A DNA stretch of 64,000 nucleotides from Calliphora vicina (lineage: Eukaryota > Arthropoda > Insecta > Diptera > Calliphoridae), in NCBI RefSeq assembly GCF_958450345.1, contig NC_088782.1:97041358-97105357 (forward strand). The letters are read 5' to 3'. Below, in pieces: positions 34,935-47,800 of the stretch. The notes under the pieces were generated by a model. That model made no database searches. It was not told where the DNA came from and saw nothing but the letters and a program-made list of their open reading frames with translations. The position numbers and the translations under genes were made by a program. Each line of letters starts with the position of its first letter. Within the stretch, counting starts at the first letter, position 1.

Positions 34935-35040
34935 GGTTTTTAGTAACCGGTTATAACCGGTTTTTTTGGTTAAGTCGGTTTCGGTTTTTTTAAATAGCTC
35001 ACATATCGAATATCGAAGAAACCGGTTTTTTTCCTCGAAT
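34935..35040. mobile_element. CCGGTT-rich hAT-like fragment
   Basis: It contains AACCGGTTATAACCGGTTTT and further CCGGTTTTTT words like those in the hAT MITE at 20806-21364. Neither that element's TAGAGTGTCC terminus nor an 8-bp duplication is present. Confidence 0.55.
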
Positions 35041-37938
35041 AGCTTTTAAAATGTGTTTTATTCCTAAGAGATTATTTTAGCCTTCATAAGGGATTAAAAT
35101 TTACTGACGTTAACCTTCTTCGGGTCCAATTGACGTTCGAAATTAAATAAAAGTCATAAAATATCAAAAATATCAACTACACACTTTATGAAAAAATACA
35201 ATTTTAATTTCAAAATGGGTCAAATTTGACAAGACAAGTTCTAAGAAAAAGACCTAAGTCCATCAAAAAATACAAACTAAACAATAGAAAAAGCTCTAAG
35301 TCCAAAAAACCTTTTATCTCGGCAAATACTTATTTTATCATTTTGCTTTTACGCACATTAAAAACAAAGAAAACTACAAAAAAATGCGTTTACAGAATTC
35401 AAAAATATTTACGCAAAAAAAAGTTTGAGTGTTTTTTGTCTCTCCTGTAAAATTTTAAAATATGGACTTAGAGCATTTGCTTGTTAAGCCAGCGATAGGT
35501 TTTTGACAACTGAGTTAGGTCTATGAGAGCAGAGTTCCGATCTGTGTGTTTTTATCTACATATGTTTCGGATATTAAATATCCGATAATAATTTTGAACT
35601 TCGATATTTTCAGTGCATCTGAATCTGTATAACAGTATCTCAATATGTGGTGAGGGATTGTTACAGATAATTATTAAGAGATTTTAGTGCAAATTTGAGA
35701 TTCAGGGACATAAAAAGAGAAACCTCATCAGATATATTATTCAATTCAGCTTAACTTCACAGTTATGATGTAATTTGTCTGCCTATAGCTGAACGCCAAT
35801 TCTTCTTAAGGAAAAAATATCCCAATTTCAATCCATGGTAATAATTTTTTTTATTTATAACCAAAAACATTAACCATCTAAAACAAAAATCTGTTCGACA
35901 ACAAATTAAATTCAATAAAAGAAATATACTACATATAAATTAACAATTATTTTAAAAGAATCAAGGAATTGTTGCTAAAATTCGATCAGTTGAATTTACA
36001 ATTTTTGTGTTGTTTCTGACTTGTTATTGTAAGTTCAAGGTTTCTTTAAGGGACTGACTTTCAAAATGAAATTAAAAGTTTATTTTTGGCTTGTTTTTAT
36101 TAATTTAAATTCTGATTCTTTTTGGTTTGTTTCTATTTTTAACCAGTTTTAATTAGAAACAATATCAATTTTGTAGTTTTATTTATTTGTTTATAGTTTT
36201 TTTAGGTTTTAGTTTTTTATTCTTTTCTTTATAGCATTCAAACCGGTTGTTTGTAAACTTTAAGTGATCTTTAACCCACTTTCAGTCTTTTCATGAATTA
36301 AATAAAGTGCGAGTATTTTTTTCTTTTTATTATTTTTGGAGCGCGATCATTGAACAACGCATGTATTTATGAGTATTTACTATGGAAAACAATTTCAATT
36401 GTCGTTTCAATTTTAGACTGACCATGTGTATCTGGTTCTTGTGATAAGTGCGATTACATTTTCTGTTAGAAATGATTTAAAATACAATAATTTGCATATT
36501 TTAGATTGGAACAGTTGGAATATTTTGTAAAAAGAGGAAATGTCGATTTATTTTTGGTTATTACAAAAATCATCTTAATTAAGATTATTATTGCAAGGTT
36601 AGCTTAGATTACGATTTGAAGGTTCATAAACTCCAGGGGCCCATGAACCATCTATTACTTCTGAGGAATCTTGATAAACTAGCCAAGGATGTCTTTAAAT
36701 AAATACATACTAAGATATTTAAGTTTGTCTTCTTGTACAGCCGTATTGAAAGAAATACTCAATCTTTCGGAAATCAGTCCTATCGTACAGTACAAACCTA
36801 TCAAAATGCCAGTAGAGCCATAAATATTTTCTAACTTGATGAGGGAATCGGAATTTATTATATTAAATATTCAGAAATGGCCCCTTAACCAGTTCGATAT
36901 TCGACTCATCAGTAAATATTGATCATGTTAACCAACTTAGAAGTTATGATTCGATTGCATATGAAAATAAAAACAATTTAATAAAATTATGGAATATTTA
37001 AATAGCCATGTGTTGAAATCACAAATTCTTTATTATAAATTAGATTGTCTCTTTAAATGTTATTACCAAATCTGATTTCGTTACCCTTCTAATAGGAAAA
37101 TAATCGATTTTTAATATTTGCCTGCATAAATAGAAACAAATTTATTACAATTTATATTTAAATTGAAGATAGTGCGAATAGAAATGAAAAAAAACCAAAG
37201 TTATCTTTAATTGGGGACATTTATGAAAAATGAAAAATACATTTTCAGTCATTTGCCTAATGCCTCAAACCATCTGTTTTATTTAAAAAGTTGTTCTTTT
37301 ATTTTGTATTCTATAAAACAAAACAAGTAGAGTGTTGCTGCAAAGTATTTAAATAAATTAATTTTTATGTGGCAGTTTCATTAAAATCCTATAAACAATT
37401 CAGCTGTTTATTCATTCTTTTTGTTATAAGTAAATATTACTGAAAATTCAACAAACTTTTCATTAAATGGTTTCAGTTTGTTGCTGTTGATTTGTACTCA
37501 ATTCTACAAAATATTCATAACAATAAAGAAAAGAATATAACTGAGTGTTGCTCTCTACTGATTTGGCACAATTGTGACAGTCACAATAGACTTGTAGAAT
37601 ATTCAATTTTGTTTAAGGTCTTTTTAATTTGCATTTTGATCGAAACTCAAATAAAATATAGAAGAATAGAATTCTCGTAATAATGATTGCTGAAAACGAA
37701 GATGATGAATGAATATTGTTTAGGAGATAAAAAAAAGCAATAAATATACTATGTATTTAAATTGAATGGGAGGGAGACTATACAAATGTCTATACAAACT
37801 TAAGAAAATATCATTTAAATTGTGTATTTTTCTGTCCGTAATGTTTATAAATAGTTTCAGGGTAATTGTGAAGAAAGTTGCAAAATAATTACTGCATGAT
37901 CATTTATTTGAAAAATGTATCTCAATAATTTTTATACA
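35041..37938. other. AT-rich non-coding DNA
   Basis: There is no gene. The two lysine-rich open frames at 35226-35450 and 37492-37680 have no recognisable motif. A small GGTTCAT/ATGAACC inverted repeat lies near 36619-36650. Confidence 0.5.
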
Positions 37939-37940
37939 TA

Positions 37941-38715
37941 TGGGGGATTTCATGTCAAGTGAACCGATCGGTATGAAATTTGCACCAAGGATAGACCTAT
38001 TGGATAGTAATCCAGACTCTGAGTTAGAGGGGGTCAAAATCTTACATTTTGTGTTTTTTCTCATCCATGTAACTTTTTACCTATTGTTCTTAGCAAAATG
38101 TGTCCCAAATAGTTTAGATAGCTATTTCTTCAATCTTTCGAAAAAAAATATTAGAAAAAAAGAATTTAATATTTTTTCCGAAATCAAAAACTTGTTTTAC
38201 TTTTTTTTCTTCAAAATGGAGCCCTTTTTTTCTTAAAAGAAAGCTTAGATATTTTCCTTGAAGACCTATTTGGTCGCTTAGGGTAACTCAAAACATAAAA
38301 TTTTTGACTTTTTTTGCAAAATCAAAAACTTTTTTTTCAAAATGGACCCTTTTTAATTTTTTTTTGCTCAAAAGAAAGCTTAGGTCCACTCCATTAAGAG
38401 AGTTTTAGTCGCTTAGTGGGATGCGAGTGGGATATATATCAAACTAAATGTTTTGTAACTCAAGATATACAATTTTTGATTTTTTTTGCAAAATCAATTT
38501 TTTTTCCAAAATGGGCTTTTTTTTCTAAATTTTTTTTTGCTTAGGTCCATTCCTTTAAGAGGTTTTTGGTCGCTTTGTAGGATGCGAGTGGGATATATAT
38601 CAAAATAAATGTTTTGTAACTCAAAACATACAATAGGTCTAACCTTGGTGCAAATTTCATACCGATCGGGAGATATCGATTTTAAAAGTTGGTTCACTTG
38701 ACATGAAATCCCCCA
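37941..38715. mobile_element. TA-flanked MITE with long inverted ends
   Basis: This 775-bp element has ends TGGGGGATTTCATGTCAAGT and its reverse complement. The inverted repeat extends, with gaps, for ~60 bp (CGATCGGTATGAAATTTGCACC is shared in part by both ends). TA lies on each side (37939-37940, 38716-38717). The interior repeats a ~180-bp T-rich module (TTTTTTGCAAAATCAA, GCTTAGGTCCA, GATGCGAGTGGGATATATAT) two to three times. A TA duplication fits Tc1/mariner-type mobilisation. The 98-codon open frame inside starts in the inverted repeat and is not a gene. Confidence 0.8.
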
Positions 38716-38717
38716 TA

Positions 38718-39699
38718 TGTTTATTCGTATAATTATGTAGAGTGCCTCACATAAGTTTGTGAATTATTAGACATACTGGAACTGGAGCCATATCATTCAC
38801 ATGGCTTTCATGTTTACGGTATTCCATGTCGTTTTAGCCATCTATCTATACCTGTCACATACCAAAATTCAACATGCTTATAATATTTACCTCGTAGAAC
38901 CAACCCCAGATAGTTATAAAGCTTAAAATATGATCCAATTTAAGGTACGGTATGTCAGACAGTTGATCAAAGACAGCTGATCCCGGTAGACCATTGTGTT
39001 CTTGCAACGTTCTACTCATCGTTGTCCCACGTTGATAACAATCACTACTAACATTTCTAACAAAGTAAAGCACACTTTGCAGATCAACTTGACACGTTCA
39101 GATAATGATTTGTCTTCCGTCGAAGACAGTGTTTCACCATGCTTATACTTGGAGTATTCTTCCTTTCAAGTATTCCCTTGTCCTATTGTAGAGATGATGT
39201 TTGTGTTTCCGTTATTGTGTTTTGGTATATATATTCCAACCATTCCACAATTTTAAGACATAATCGTATCAGTCTTAATGTTTTAGGTGAGATCAGGACT
39301 TTAGTATAAAGATAAACCGCCCAAAGATGATGAGAAGATCATAAAAGTAAAAAAATATAATAAAGATAGGATCAAGGAGATAAAGTAGATAAAGTAGATA
39401 TCAGGAAGATATGAAGAGAGGTAGATTCCTAGACAGTAATGTGAATAATGGTGGAGAGAGATAATCACACTAAAACTGGTGAAGCGATTTTATGAAATAA
39501 CCAATTCATTCACCCAGAAATTATCAACATCAGATTGCAAGGATTCAACATCAGTATTGTCTCATTTGCATATAAGCGATTCTCAATTGTCGAGATAACT
39601 ATTATCTGTACATATCCGTTTATCCCTACCAGATATTTGATATTGTCTATCACAATTTACAGCCTATTTGATCTCCTGAACCTCAGCCTAAAGAATACT
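38718..39699. other. Non-coding DNA, possibly retrotransposon 3' UTR on the right
   Basis: No gene is recognised. A purine-rich stretch at 39330-39440 resembles the purine-rich UTR of the minus-strand LOA tail at 4015-4060 and may be the 3' UTR of the LOA copy to its right. Confidence 0.4.
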
Positions 39700-39731
39700 A
39701 CATTCATTCATAAGCATGAAATTAATCTTGA

Positions 39732-41142
39732 TCAGTGACTCACATAATCTCTCTCTCTGTTATTAAGACACCTTATTCCCCAAAGGATATCGAAGATATG
39801 CCTCAGTATAGAACCATTATCACCCAGTTCATCGTAGAATCCTCTTTGCCATTTTATCCTATGGCGTTGTAGTCTTCGATAATGACAGATGATATGTTCC
39901 ACAGCACGACATACTACAAAAATCCAGAGTGTCATTGTGCCATTTCCTAATTCCCACAAACATCAACAAACTGTAGCTAACCAACCTTAACAGCAATTTG
40001 GTTCCTATCACGTCTAAATTGAGCCATTTGGATCTTGACACTTGACCAAAGCAAGCTCGTGCGCCACCTTATTTCCTTGTACGTTACAATGCCTCGGTAC
40101 CAAGCACATCCTAACATTGTACATAACCATTAGCCACGTAGAGCTGTCCTACTTATTATCTTGCTATTGACCACGTGGCACTTCAAAGCATTCAGCACAG
40201 CTTGAATATCCACATAAGTAGTTAGATATACCCATCTACACGCAGAGAAAAAATATAATTGGGCATGGTTACTGTAACCATTTAAATAGTGTTACAAGAT
40301 GTTTAACAATATAGTCACATTAACTATTTACATGATTGTGGTAACCATTATATGGTTAATTTACATGATTGTATTCACATGATTGTATCAATTATATATA
40401 TGGTTACAGTAAAGTAAATATATGTTTGTAGCAACCATATTTATGATGAATAATTTTATCATAATATATTGTTCTCAGATTATGATAAGCCTTAAGCCGA
40501 GAGCAACATAATATGATAAGAACTTCATCATATGAATGGTTGTCACAAACATATATTTGTTTACTGTAACCATATATATGGTTGATACAATCATATGAAT
40601 CGTAAATTAACCATATTATGATTAAAACAATTATGTAAATGGTTACTGTGACTATAATATAGTTAAAAAACTTGTAACAATATTGAAATGGTTACAGTAA
40701 CCATGCCCAACTATATTTTTTCTCTGCGTGTAGTTACGTTCGCCACTGATAATTCTGAGGCTTTCAGGAGCGCCAAGACCTCAGAATGGAAGACGCTGCA
40801 TTCATGACGTCCGAATTCTGTCTCCTCTGTGAACAGCTCCTGCGACGATATCTCTGTACATAATGCACAACCTTCCAAAAGTCAATCGGATCGAAGTCAG
40901 TCGTCCTTTTTTTGGAAACGCTATTGGAGGTGTAATTCCAAAATCGAGAACCGATACTCTTTAGGCACGCAAGTTATGTGAAGCTTGCTTCCATGTTTCT
41001 TATGTCTATCTAATCTGAGAGCCATTTCAGATTCAATACTTAATCGCAGACTCCTATTCATACCTATAGAATTCCTGTTTTTGAGTCTTTCTTGGGTGTT
41101 TATCTTCCAAGATAATTCACTATTCAGGAAATGCCCCTTCAT
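39732..41142 (-). pseudogene. LOA-type element: thumb, RNase H and tail, split by a MITE
   Basis: Read right to left, 41142-40921 gives LNSELSWKINTQERLK, the RT thumb block. Near 40830-40735 comes HSEVLALLKASELSVANV, the RNase H segment that holds the catalytic Glu. The MITE at 40239-40730 then interrupts. Left of it the frame continues TYVDIQAVLNAL (catalytic Asp block), LVPRHCNVQGNKVAHELAL (last block, with the usual Asp replaced by His), then VEHIICHYRRLQRHR, the Cys/His tail. Removing the MITE plus one TA puts the two RNase H halves in the same frame. Other stops and shifts are present, so the copy was already decaying or decayed later. Confidence 0.8.
40239..40730. mobile_element. TA-flanked palindromic MITE inside RNase H region
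   Basis: This 492-bp element is almost a full palindrome with arms of ~240 bp. The left end is CACGCAGAGAAAAAATATA and the right end its reverse complement. TA flanks both sides (40237-40238, 40731-40732). Each arm carries the palindrome ATGGTTAC(T/A)GTAACCAT (40265-40281 and 40688-40704) plus several further GGTTAC/GTAACC words. There is no coding capacity. A TA target suggests Tc1/mariner-type mobilisation, but the superfamily is not certain. Confidence 0.85.
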
Positions 41143-43811
41143 TCAATTTTAGCACCATTCCAAAAAAAAATCTTCCAAAATCTTCAACCTCTTATGTATG
41201 GTCTTGGCTCATTGTAGATTTATGTGCTGTCGTTATTATGTTCTGGTTTCATAGTCAGACCTGAGAGCGGAAAATGGTTAGCATGGTATTTGATGCTAAT
41301 TATTCACCCGAAATCAAGACAATTTGGTCCGTGATTCCTGTATTGCTTCACGTGATTTTCTAGCATCGGTCAACTCAAGTATATCAAACTTTTTAATTTT
41401 GTCTGTAAAGACTAGATTCAACCCAAAGATACAATAATATTAACATGATCGATTATCTAGATTAGCTAATCTTATGTACATACCTTATTACCTTCGTATA
41501 TTTGAACTTAAGAGAATACCCAAAAGTGATCGTCCTTCTCTTAATGAAATCAAAATTTATTTAATTCTTTTTGACATATTTAAATATTTGCCTAAATTCT
41601 ATTATCACCTAATTTTAAATGTGTAATACTTGTTTTTTCCACTTTTAATTAAATACAGAATTATTCACATTTTTATTTACAAATAAAAAAACCTGGATTC
41701 TATTTTTATGGGCACGAGACAGCTTTTGTCTCTTTGATAGTTAGAGATTCCGAATTTAAAAAAAAACCTGCTGAAAACAACATGTTTTAACAGATTCTAG
41801 AAATATTTGGTAGACAAACATATTTTTTGTAGCTTAGATCTGTTTAACTACTTTTGATTGTTTATAAAAAAAAATTATGATCAATAGTGACTCAAATTAT
41901 ATGTGATCAAATTAAAATCATAATTTATTATTAACAAGTAGTTAAATAAAGAATTAAGCAAAGACAACATTATGTTATAGAGCAAAAGGCGGAAAAATGT
42001 CTTAAACATGTTTTATTTTTGGCTGTTGCTTTTGATGGTGTTGCTCCAGGTCTGTCTGTAGTTTTTGTCATTCAATATTTCTTTTATTTATTGTTTAACA
42101 ATAAATTTAAATAAATAGATTTTTAATATTTTCTTTAATTTGTTGTTCAATGCATTTGTTTTGTGTTTTAGGGTAGGTTGTGTTAGAGTTTTTGTATCTT
42201 GGCGATACATTTGTTGTATAAAATTTTTTGTTTTGTTTACACCTTATTTCATTGGAATTTGTTTATGATGATTATCATATTTTTTCTATAAATCGTATGC
42301 TTATACCCTACATCATATATGTACTAATGTTCAGACTTAGGAGGTATCTACAAGATATTAAATGTTAATGACAATGTTTGTAACTTTAGAATCAACAATT
42401 TAAGTCTCTTTAATCGGCTTATTATATTTAAGTCGATATTTATTGTACTAAAAGTTGCTACGATAATATTTCATCCTCTTAATGAAGAAATTAAATCTAC
42501 ATATGAATTGAATGGTAACCCCTAGAGCTTTCGATTAAGCTTTTTAAGAGAAACTTGAAATCTGATATGTGGATGCCTAGAAGAGGGAATTTTGGAAGTT
42601 AATTTAAAAAAGTAAATAAGTAATAATGTTGTAAATATAGAACAAGTCAGAGTGCTATATTCGGCCTCTTTGTAAAATAAAATAAATGTCCAGGATTCCA
42701 GACATGGAATTTCACATAGAAAGTTGTATTATGCTTTAAATTAAACCTTAATATATTTGGTCGATTCACAAGATCTCCTATCATGTCATATTGTCTTAAT
42801 GTTCTAATATTTCACAATGATTTGATAATGTTGTTATTGTCTTTCAAGTATCAAATATCCTAAAATTATACTACTATTTATGCTATGTTTATTGTGTTAT
42901 CGTAACCAAACAGCAGAGATCTGCGCCGAACGTCTAAGAGCCAAAAATTGTCTTTTATTAATTTTTATAAAATTTTGATGGTAAATTTTTCTTAAAACTA
43001 CAGAATATGTATACAGTATCATCATTATTTTGGCTATTAAGTAACTATATGGTTATTTATAGTGCTGTAAAGTCAAAGGTTTTTTCTTGTCATTTCAATA
43101 TTAGAAAAATGTAATTTTTTAACTTTTGAATAGAAGTATCCTGTGCTCTTTTCTTTAAAGTTTTTTTTTTTTGCAAATTAGAACATGTTTTTATAAAACA
43201 GTTAGCAGTTAACCATTCCACGAAGTTATTATGGAGTTTTTGCGTGTTCTTTTTATATAAAAGTGAAGTGATTCGGAACTAGTTTTAAATCTATAGAAAC
43301 TAAATTAAAACAAAAAAGTTTGAAAGGCCAGAACAAATTAAAAGGGGCTATTAGAGGTTAAGTGTAAATTACATCTTATACTGTAAAGTATCAAGAGTAA
43401 GTACTATAACTTTCAGCTGCCATTCCAATAACCAGATCGATTTCAGTGCCTTCATATTTTACACATTTTTTTTTGTACTTTTTTGGTCAATTTCAAAAAT
43501 TATGTAAGTTTGAGAGTTAGCCGTAGCTGATTTGTCCAAACCATGTATTTATTTGTATGTCGAAATTTTTTCAATGGATCATTTATGTTATTTTTAATTA
43601 TAAACCTAATTGAAGCCATTTTCAAAAATTACATACTTTTATAACGTCAATGTTTATATGGCCAACGCGATGGATTAAGTGTGTTGTTCTTAAATGTACA
43701 CCAAATTTCAGGCATTTACATGAATAACCTAATTTTTCCGATAATTTAAAAACGTCCATGATTGTTTGGCCAAACCCTGTATATGTAATCCGAAATTTGT
43801 ACGACCATTTT
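41143..43811. other. AT-rich non-coding DNA
   Basis: There is no gene. A DINE hairpin end lies at 42641-42670. Near 43765-43782, TTTGGCCAAACCCTGTA resembles the end of a Tc1-like element, but no partner end was found. Confidence 0.5.
42641..42670 (-). mobile_element. DINE-1-like hairpin end, solo fragment
   Basis: AACAAGTCAGAGTGCTATAT followed by TCGGCC matches the family A/B hairpin end (AACAAGTAAGAGAGCTATAT) and stops within the hairpin. Confidence 0.6.
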
Positions 43812-44879
43812 TATACCCTCCACCCCAATAAGTGGTGAATGAGGGTATATATAAGTTTGTCATTCCGTGTGTAACATTGAGAAATACTCATCTGAGACCC
43901 AACAAAGTATATATATTATTGATCCTTATGAAATTCTAAGTCGATTGAGCCATGTCCGTCTGTCTGTCTGTGTAAAACACGCTCACGTCCAAAATAGACA
44001 AACAAAATTAGTATAGCAGTTTGGTATTGAAAGTCAGCAAAACCGGTTCAGTGGAACCAAAATGTGAGACAACCTAAAAAAAACTGGATAATTTTGTGTG
44101 CTTAAAAAAATTACAAAATTAAATTTTTTGTTGATGGGCCCATATTTGACCATAGCCCCCATATAAAGTTCACTTCCGAAAATCACTTAAATAAGCATAA
44201 ATATCGCTATTAAATTGAAATTCGTCATAAATAGTTCCCATATTTACCAAAATCACTGTACCTAATTCTATGAAGATCGGCCAATAATTGGTTATAGCTG
44301 CCTTATAAGGACCACTTCCGAAAAACACATTAACCTACATAAATATCTAAAAAATTTCAATATCAAAACAAAATTTTACACAGATCCGTAGTTTATATTA
44401 AGAAATCATATTACAGGATTTTGTGAATATCGGTCCATATTTGACCATAGATCCCATATAAGGTCCACTTCCGAAAATCAGTTAAGTACTCATGAATCTC
44501 TTATAAATACCTTTATCATGCTAAAATTCGACACAAATAATACTCATATACATAGAAATCATATATATACAAATTTTACGCAGATTGACCGATAATTGGT
44601 CATAGCTCCCCTAAGGCCCATAATAAAAAAAATCGATATCAAAATGAAATTACGCACAGATCTGTAATTTGTATCCAGCAATCATATTACTGTTCTAATA
44701 GGCATTTCAATTATAAATTACTGAATTAGATGCAATTTTTTGTACATTTGAAATAAAATATCTTCTGCGTTAACTAGTCTTTCTAAAAATTTTTATATTA
44801 TTTCAGTTGTTATACCATCATATTAGTATTTAAGGGTATTTAAGATTCGGCACGGCTGAATATAGTACTCTTACTTGTT
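43812..44879 (+). mobile_element. DINE-1-like element, family B, copy B3 (internally deleted)
   Basis: Both ends match copy B2: TATACCCTCCACC at the start, and GGCACGGCTGAATATAGTAC then TCTTACTTGTT at the end. The GTCTGTCTGTCTG tract is at about 43955. Only about four array units remain (AGCCCCCATATAAAG at 44154 onward), so it is half the length of B2. The array appears to have shrunk by unit loss. Confidence 0.85.
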
Positions 44880-47800
44880 TTTTATAAAATCCCAAATCTG
44901 GGATCAGAATACGCAAAGTAGCCTTGGAAACCTACCACACCCGAAGGAAATGTGGACCCTATGTGCAAAATTGTAAATAATACCATTTTTGGTATTTTCG
45001 CACCAATTTTTAGAATTGTGGGATTCTCTTAGACCTTTTGACAAGTTTTTTACACTTTGTTAGTGGAAACATATAAAACGTTAAAAATTTCATTGAGTTT
45101 CGTTAATAAATAAAGATTTTATTACATATCAAGTGCAATATTTTTGAAGGACGGAGTTTTAAAGTACGACCTTTATTTTTAAAAAAGCGGACCAAGGTAT
45201 TGCAAAATTTTAAAATTTTCATGGAAATTATTAGGGATAAATAGCATACGCAAGAGCGCTTTCCAAAAATATAAAAATCTTTGAAATCGGATGAGAAGCT
45301 TCGCATGGTTAAATAGATGAAGTAGAAATTTTAATATTTCTGAATTTTTAATCCGTATTTTATACTGTTTGACAGTTTATGTGAAGAATGTTAAACAAAG
45401 TAACAATTGTGTAGGAGATTTTTTGAACGACCCGATTTGAATTTCTTTCGAATTTATTTTCTTTCTCTTATATATTTGCTGCGGATTATGTAGCGGCAAA
45501 ATGAGTTCAAAAAAAGATAGATAGTTAAATATGGACCACACACAAATATGCGGCAGTGGTGGTGGAGGTTTTTATGATTTCTTAATTAAACTGAAAAACA
45601 ACATACAATATACATAATCCTTATGGAATGAAATGAAAACACACCTTAATTCCACATTTCAACAATTTGAATAAAATTGTGGATACAAAAAAAAACCGCA
45701 TAAAAAACAATTTCAATACGATGACATGCATTTGTCTTAAATAGATTTAAATACTTAACTTATCTAATAAATTCAAATATGTACCCTCATCAAGCACCAT
45801 AATTTTGTAATTTATTGTAACACAATTTAAATATAATTTAAAAAAATTAATTGGAATTTCAGTCAATAAATGTAACGAATTTACAAAACTTCATGATGTG
45901 AATAACAAATTTATGGGTTTTGAAAACATTTAAAATACATACGACTAAATAAATAAATATTTAAAACATACAACAAAAAAAAAAACATAAAATTATGTAA
46001 ATTTCTTATTATAATCAGCAGTTGAACATTAAAGGTGTACAATTAAGCAAACAAATTTAAATAAACAATTTATTTGTTTAGTTTTGTTTTTCTAGTTTCA
46101 AAAAGATAAAAACGAGATAAAGTATTGAAGATAAATTCAACTGTCAAACTTTAATTATAAACGATAATTTGTGACAATTTGTTAATGAATTATGTAAATA
46201 AATTTTAATGTTGTCTTTAGATATTTTTTTATTCTCATTTATACAAGTTTTATAATAATAATTAATTTTTGAAAATATTTTTGCTAAATTCTAATAAATA
46301 AATAAATAAGTTTTCCTTGACAACAAATAAAAATAAATATGAAAAACGTCAACAGTCAACCAACCTCCCTTAATGGCCAACACTTTTCAAGCGTTGCCAT
46401 ATTAGGTGTTAGTTATTTTATTTTTAAAAAAATCAACTCTGTGTTTTTGTTTTGTTTTTTTTTTTATATTTTGTTTGTAAACAACGTGTAATTTATAAAG
46501 TGTTTTTTCTATGTCACTCACTCACTCCTCAGCACTCTCAACAACAAGTTCATTAAGTTGATTTTGTAAAATGTTTGTTGCATTTTTACTTAGTTTGATT
46601 TTGTCATGTTTTTCCATTGATTTGTGGTCTTGTCTAAATTTGGTTTCATTTTGTTTTAAAAACAGAAATTATTGTGCAAAAAGATAATAATTAAAATATA
46701 AAAAAAAATACATCATATAGAAATCCACGTTATATTGACCATAAAATTATTTTAATGTCTAAATAAACGAATTTTATGTGCTTGTTTTTGTCTTGACATT
46801 ATTATATATTTTTTTAGTTTTTTTCCACAAATGTCAGACAGTTAGGAGCAACATGGATATTAAGGCATTAATAATCGATTATTTTTAGGAAAAGTGTTTT
46901 TTCTAATGGTTTTAATAATTGACAGTTAAACTCCGTTTAAAGCTCAAAACATTTTTCATGCCACCAATATTGATTAATATCGAAATTATTTTATTTACTT
47001 TGTTATATAGAACCAGCTAGCACGGTAGTATATTTGTAACTTATTTAAAGCTTCCAGTTGGTACTCCTGATGTTTTACAGAACGGACATCGTATTGCAAT
47101 ACCAGTTTGCATGCACATTATTAACAATGTCCGATAAATAGATTCTTAGATTTACCCATGGATCATTGGCGGGCGAATGCCGATACAAAATAAGAATAAA
47201 TCCTTTCTCTAGTAAAAGTGTGATAACAGTCCAATAACCGTTTCGGCTGCCTGAGTTCAGATAAATTGATACATTGCACAGTGGTCGGTGCTATATGGAC
47301 TCGGCGGCCAAAAATACTTCCAGTGTAGGTATCAACTTGTAATTTCGGTCACAGCTTTATAAATATGTCAGAACTATTTAATGATAAAATGAGAGTGGTT
47401 GATGGCTCATACCCACCCCTACCATACCTTATAATAAGGATATTACACACATTTTTTTTTTCAAAATGGGCGTAATTGGACAATTGCCACACCCACTCCC
47501 CATATAAGTGAAACTATAAACTTTTTAAAATGGATAAAAAATTAAAAATCAATAAGAATTCTTACTAAAAAAATTGCAAACTAAATCTGGGCGAGGTCCA
47601 CCCGCTCATGTGAGATTAATAAAATCGACTCCTTTTAGGCAAGCCAATCAGAATACATATGTATTTTGAACTTTTGTTTTTAAACGATTGCATTTTTGAC
47701 AAAATTTTTAAATTTTTTTGCAATTATAATTTAATTGCATTGAAACAGACTTTCTTCAAATGTGTAGCCCTCATTTTTAATATAGTTTTTCACGACATCC

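Noticed and set aside
37940..38236. 98-codon open frame
   Set aside because: Its start lies in the terminal inverted repeat of a MITE and the rest is T-rich spacer.
43765..43782. Tc1-like end TTTGGCCAAACCCTGTA
   Set aside because: It is one end only; no matching left terminus in the preceding kilobase.
47277..47295. Second Transib-like end (CACAGTGGTCGGTG)
   Set aside because: No inverted partner or 5-bp duplication was found nearby; the heptamer alone is expected by chance.
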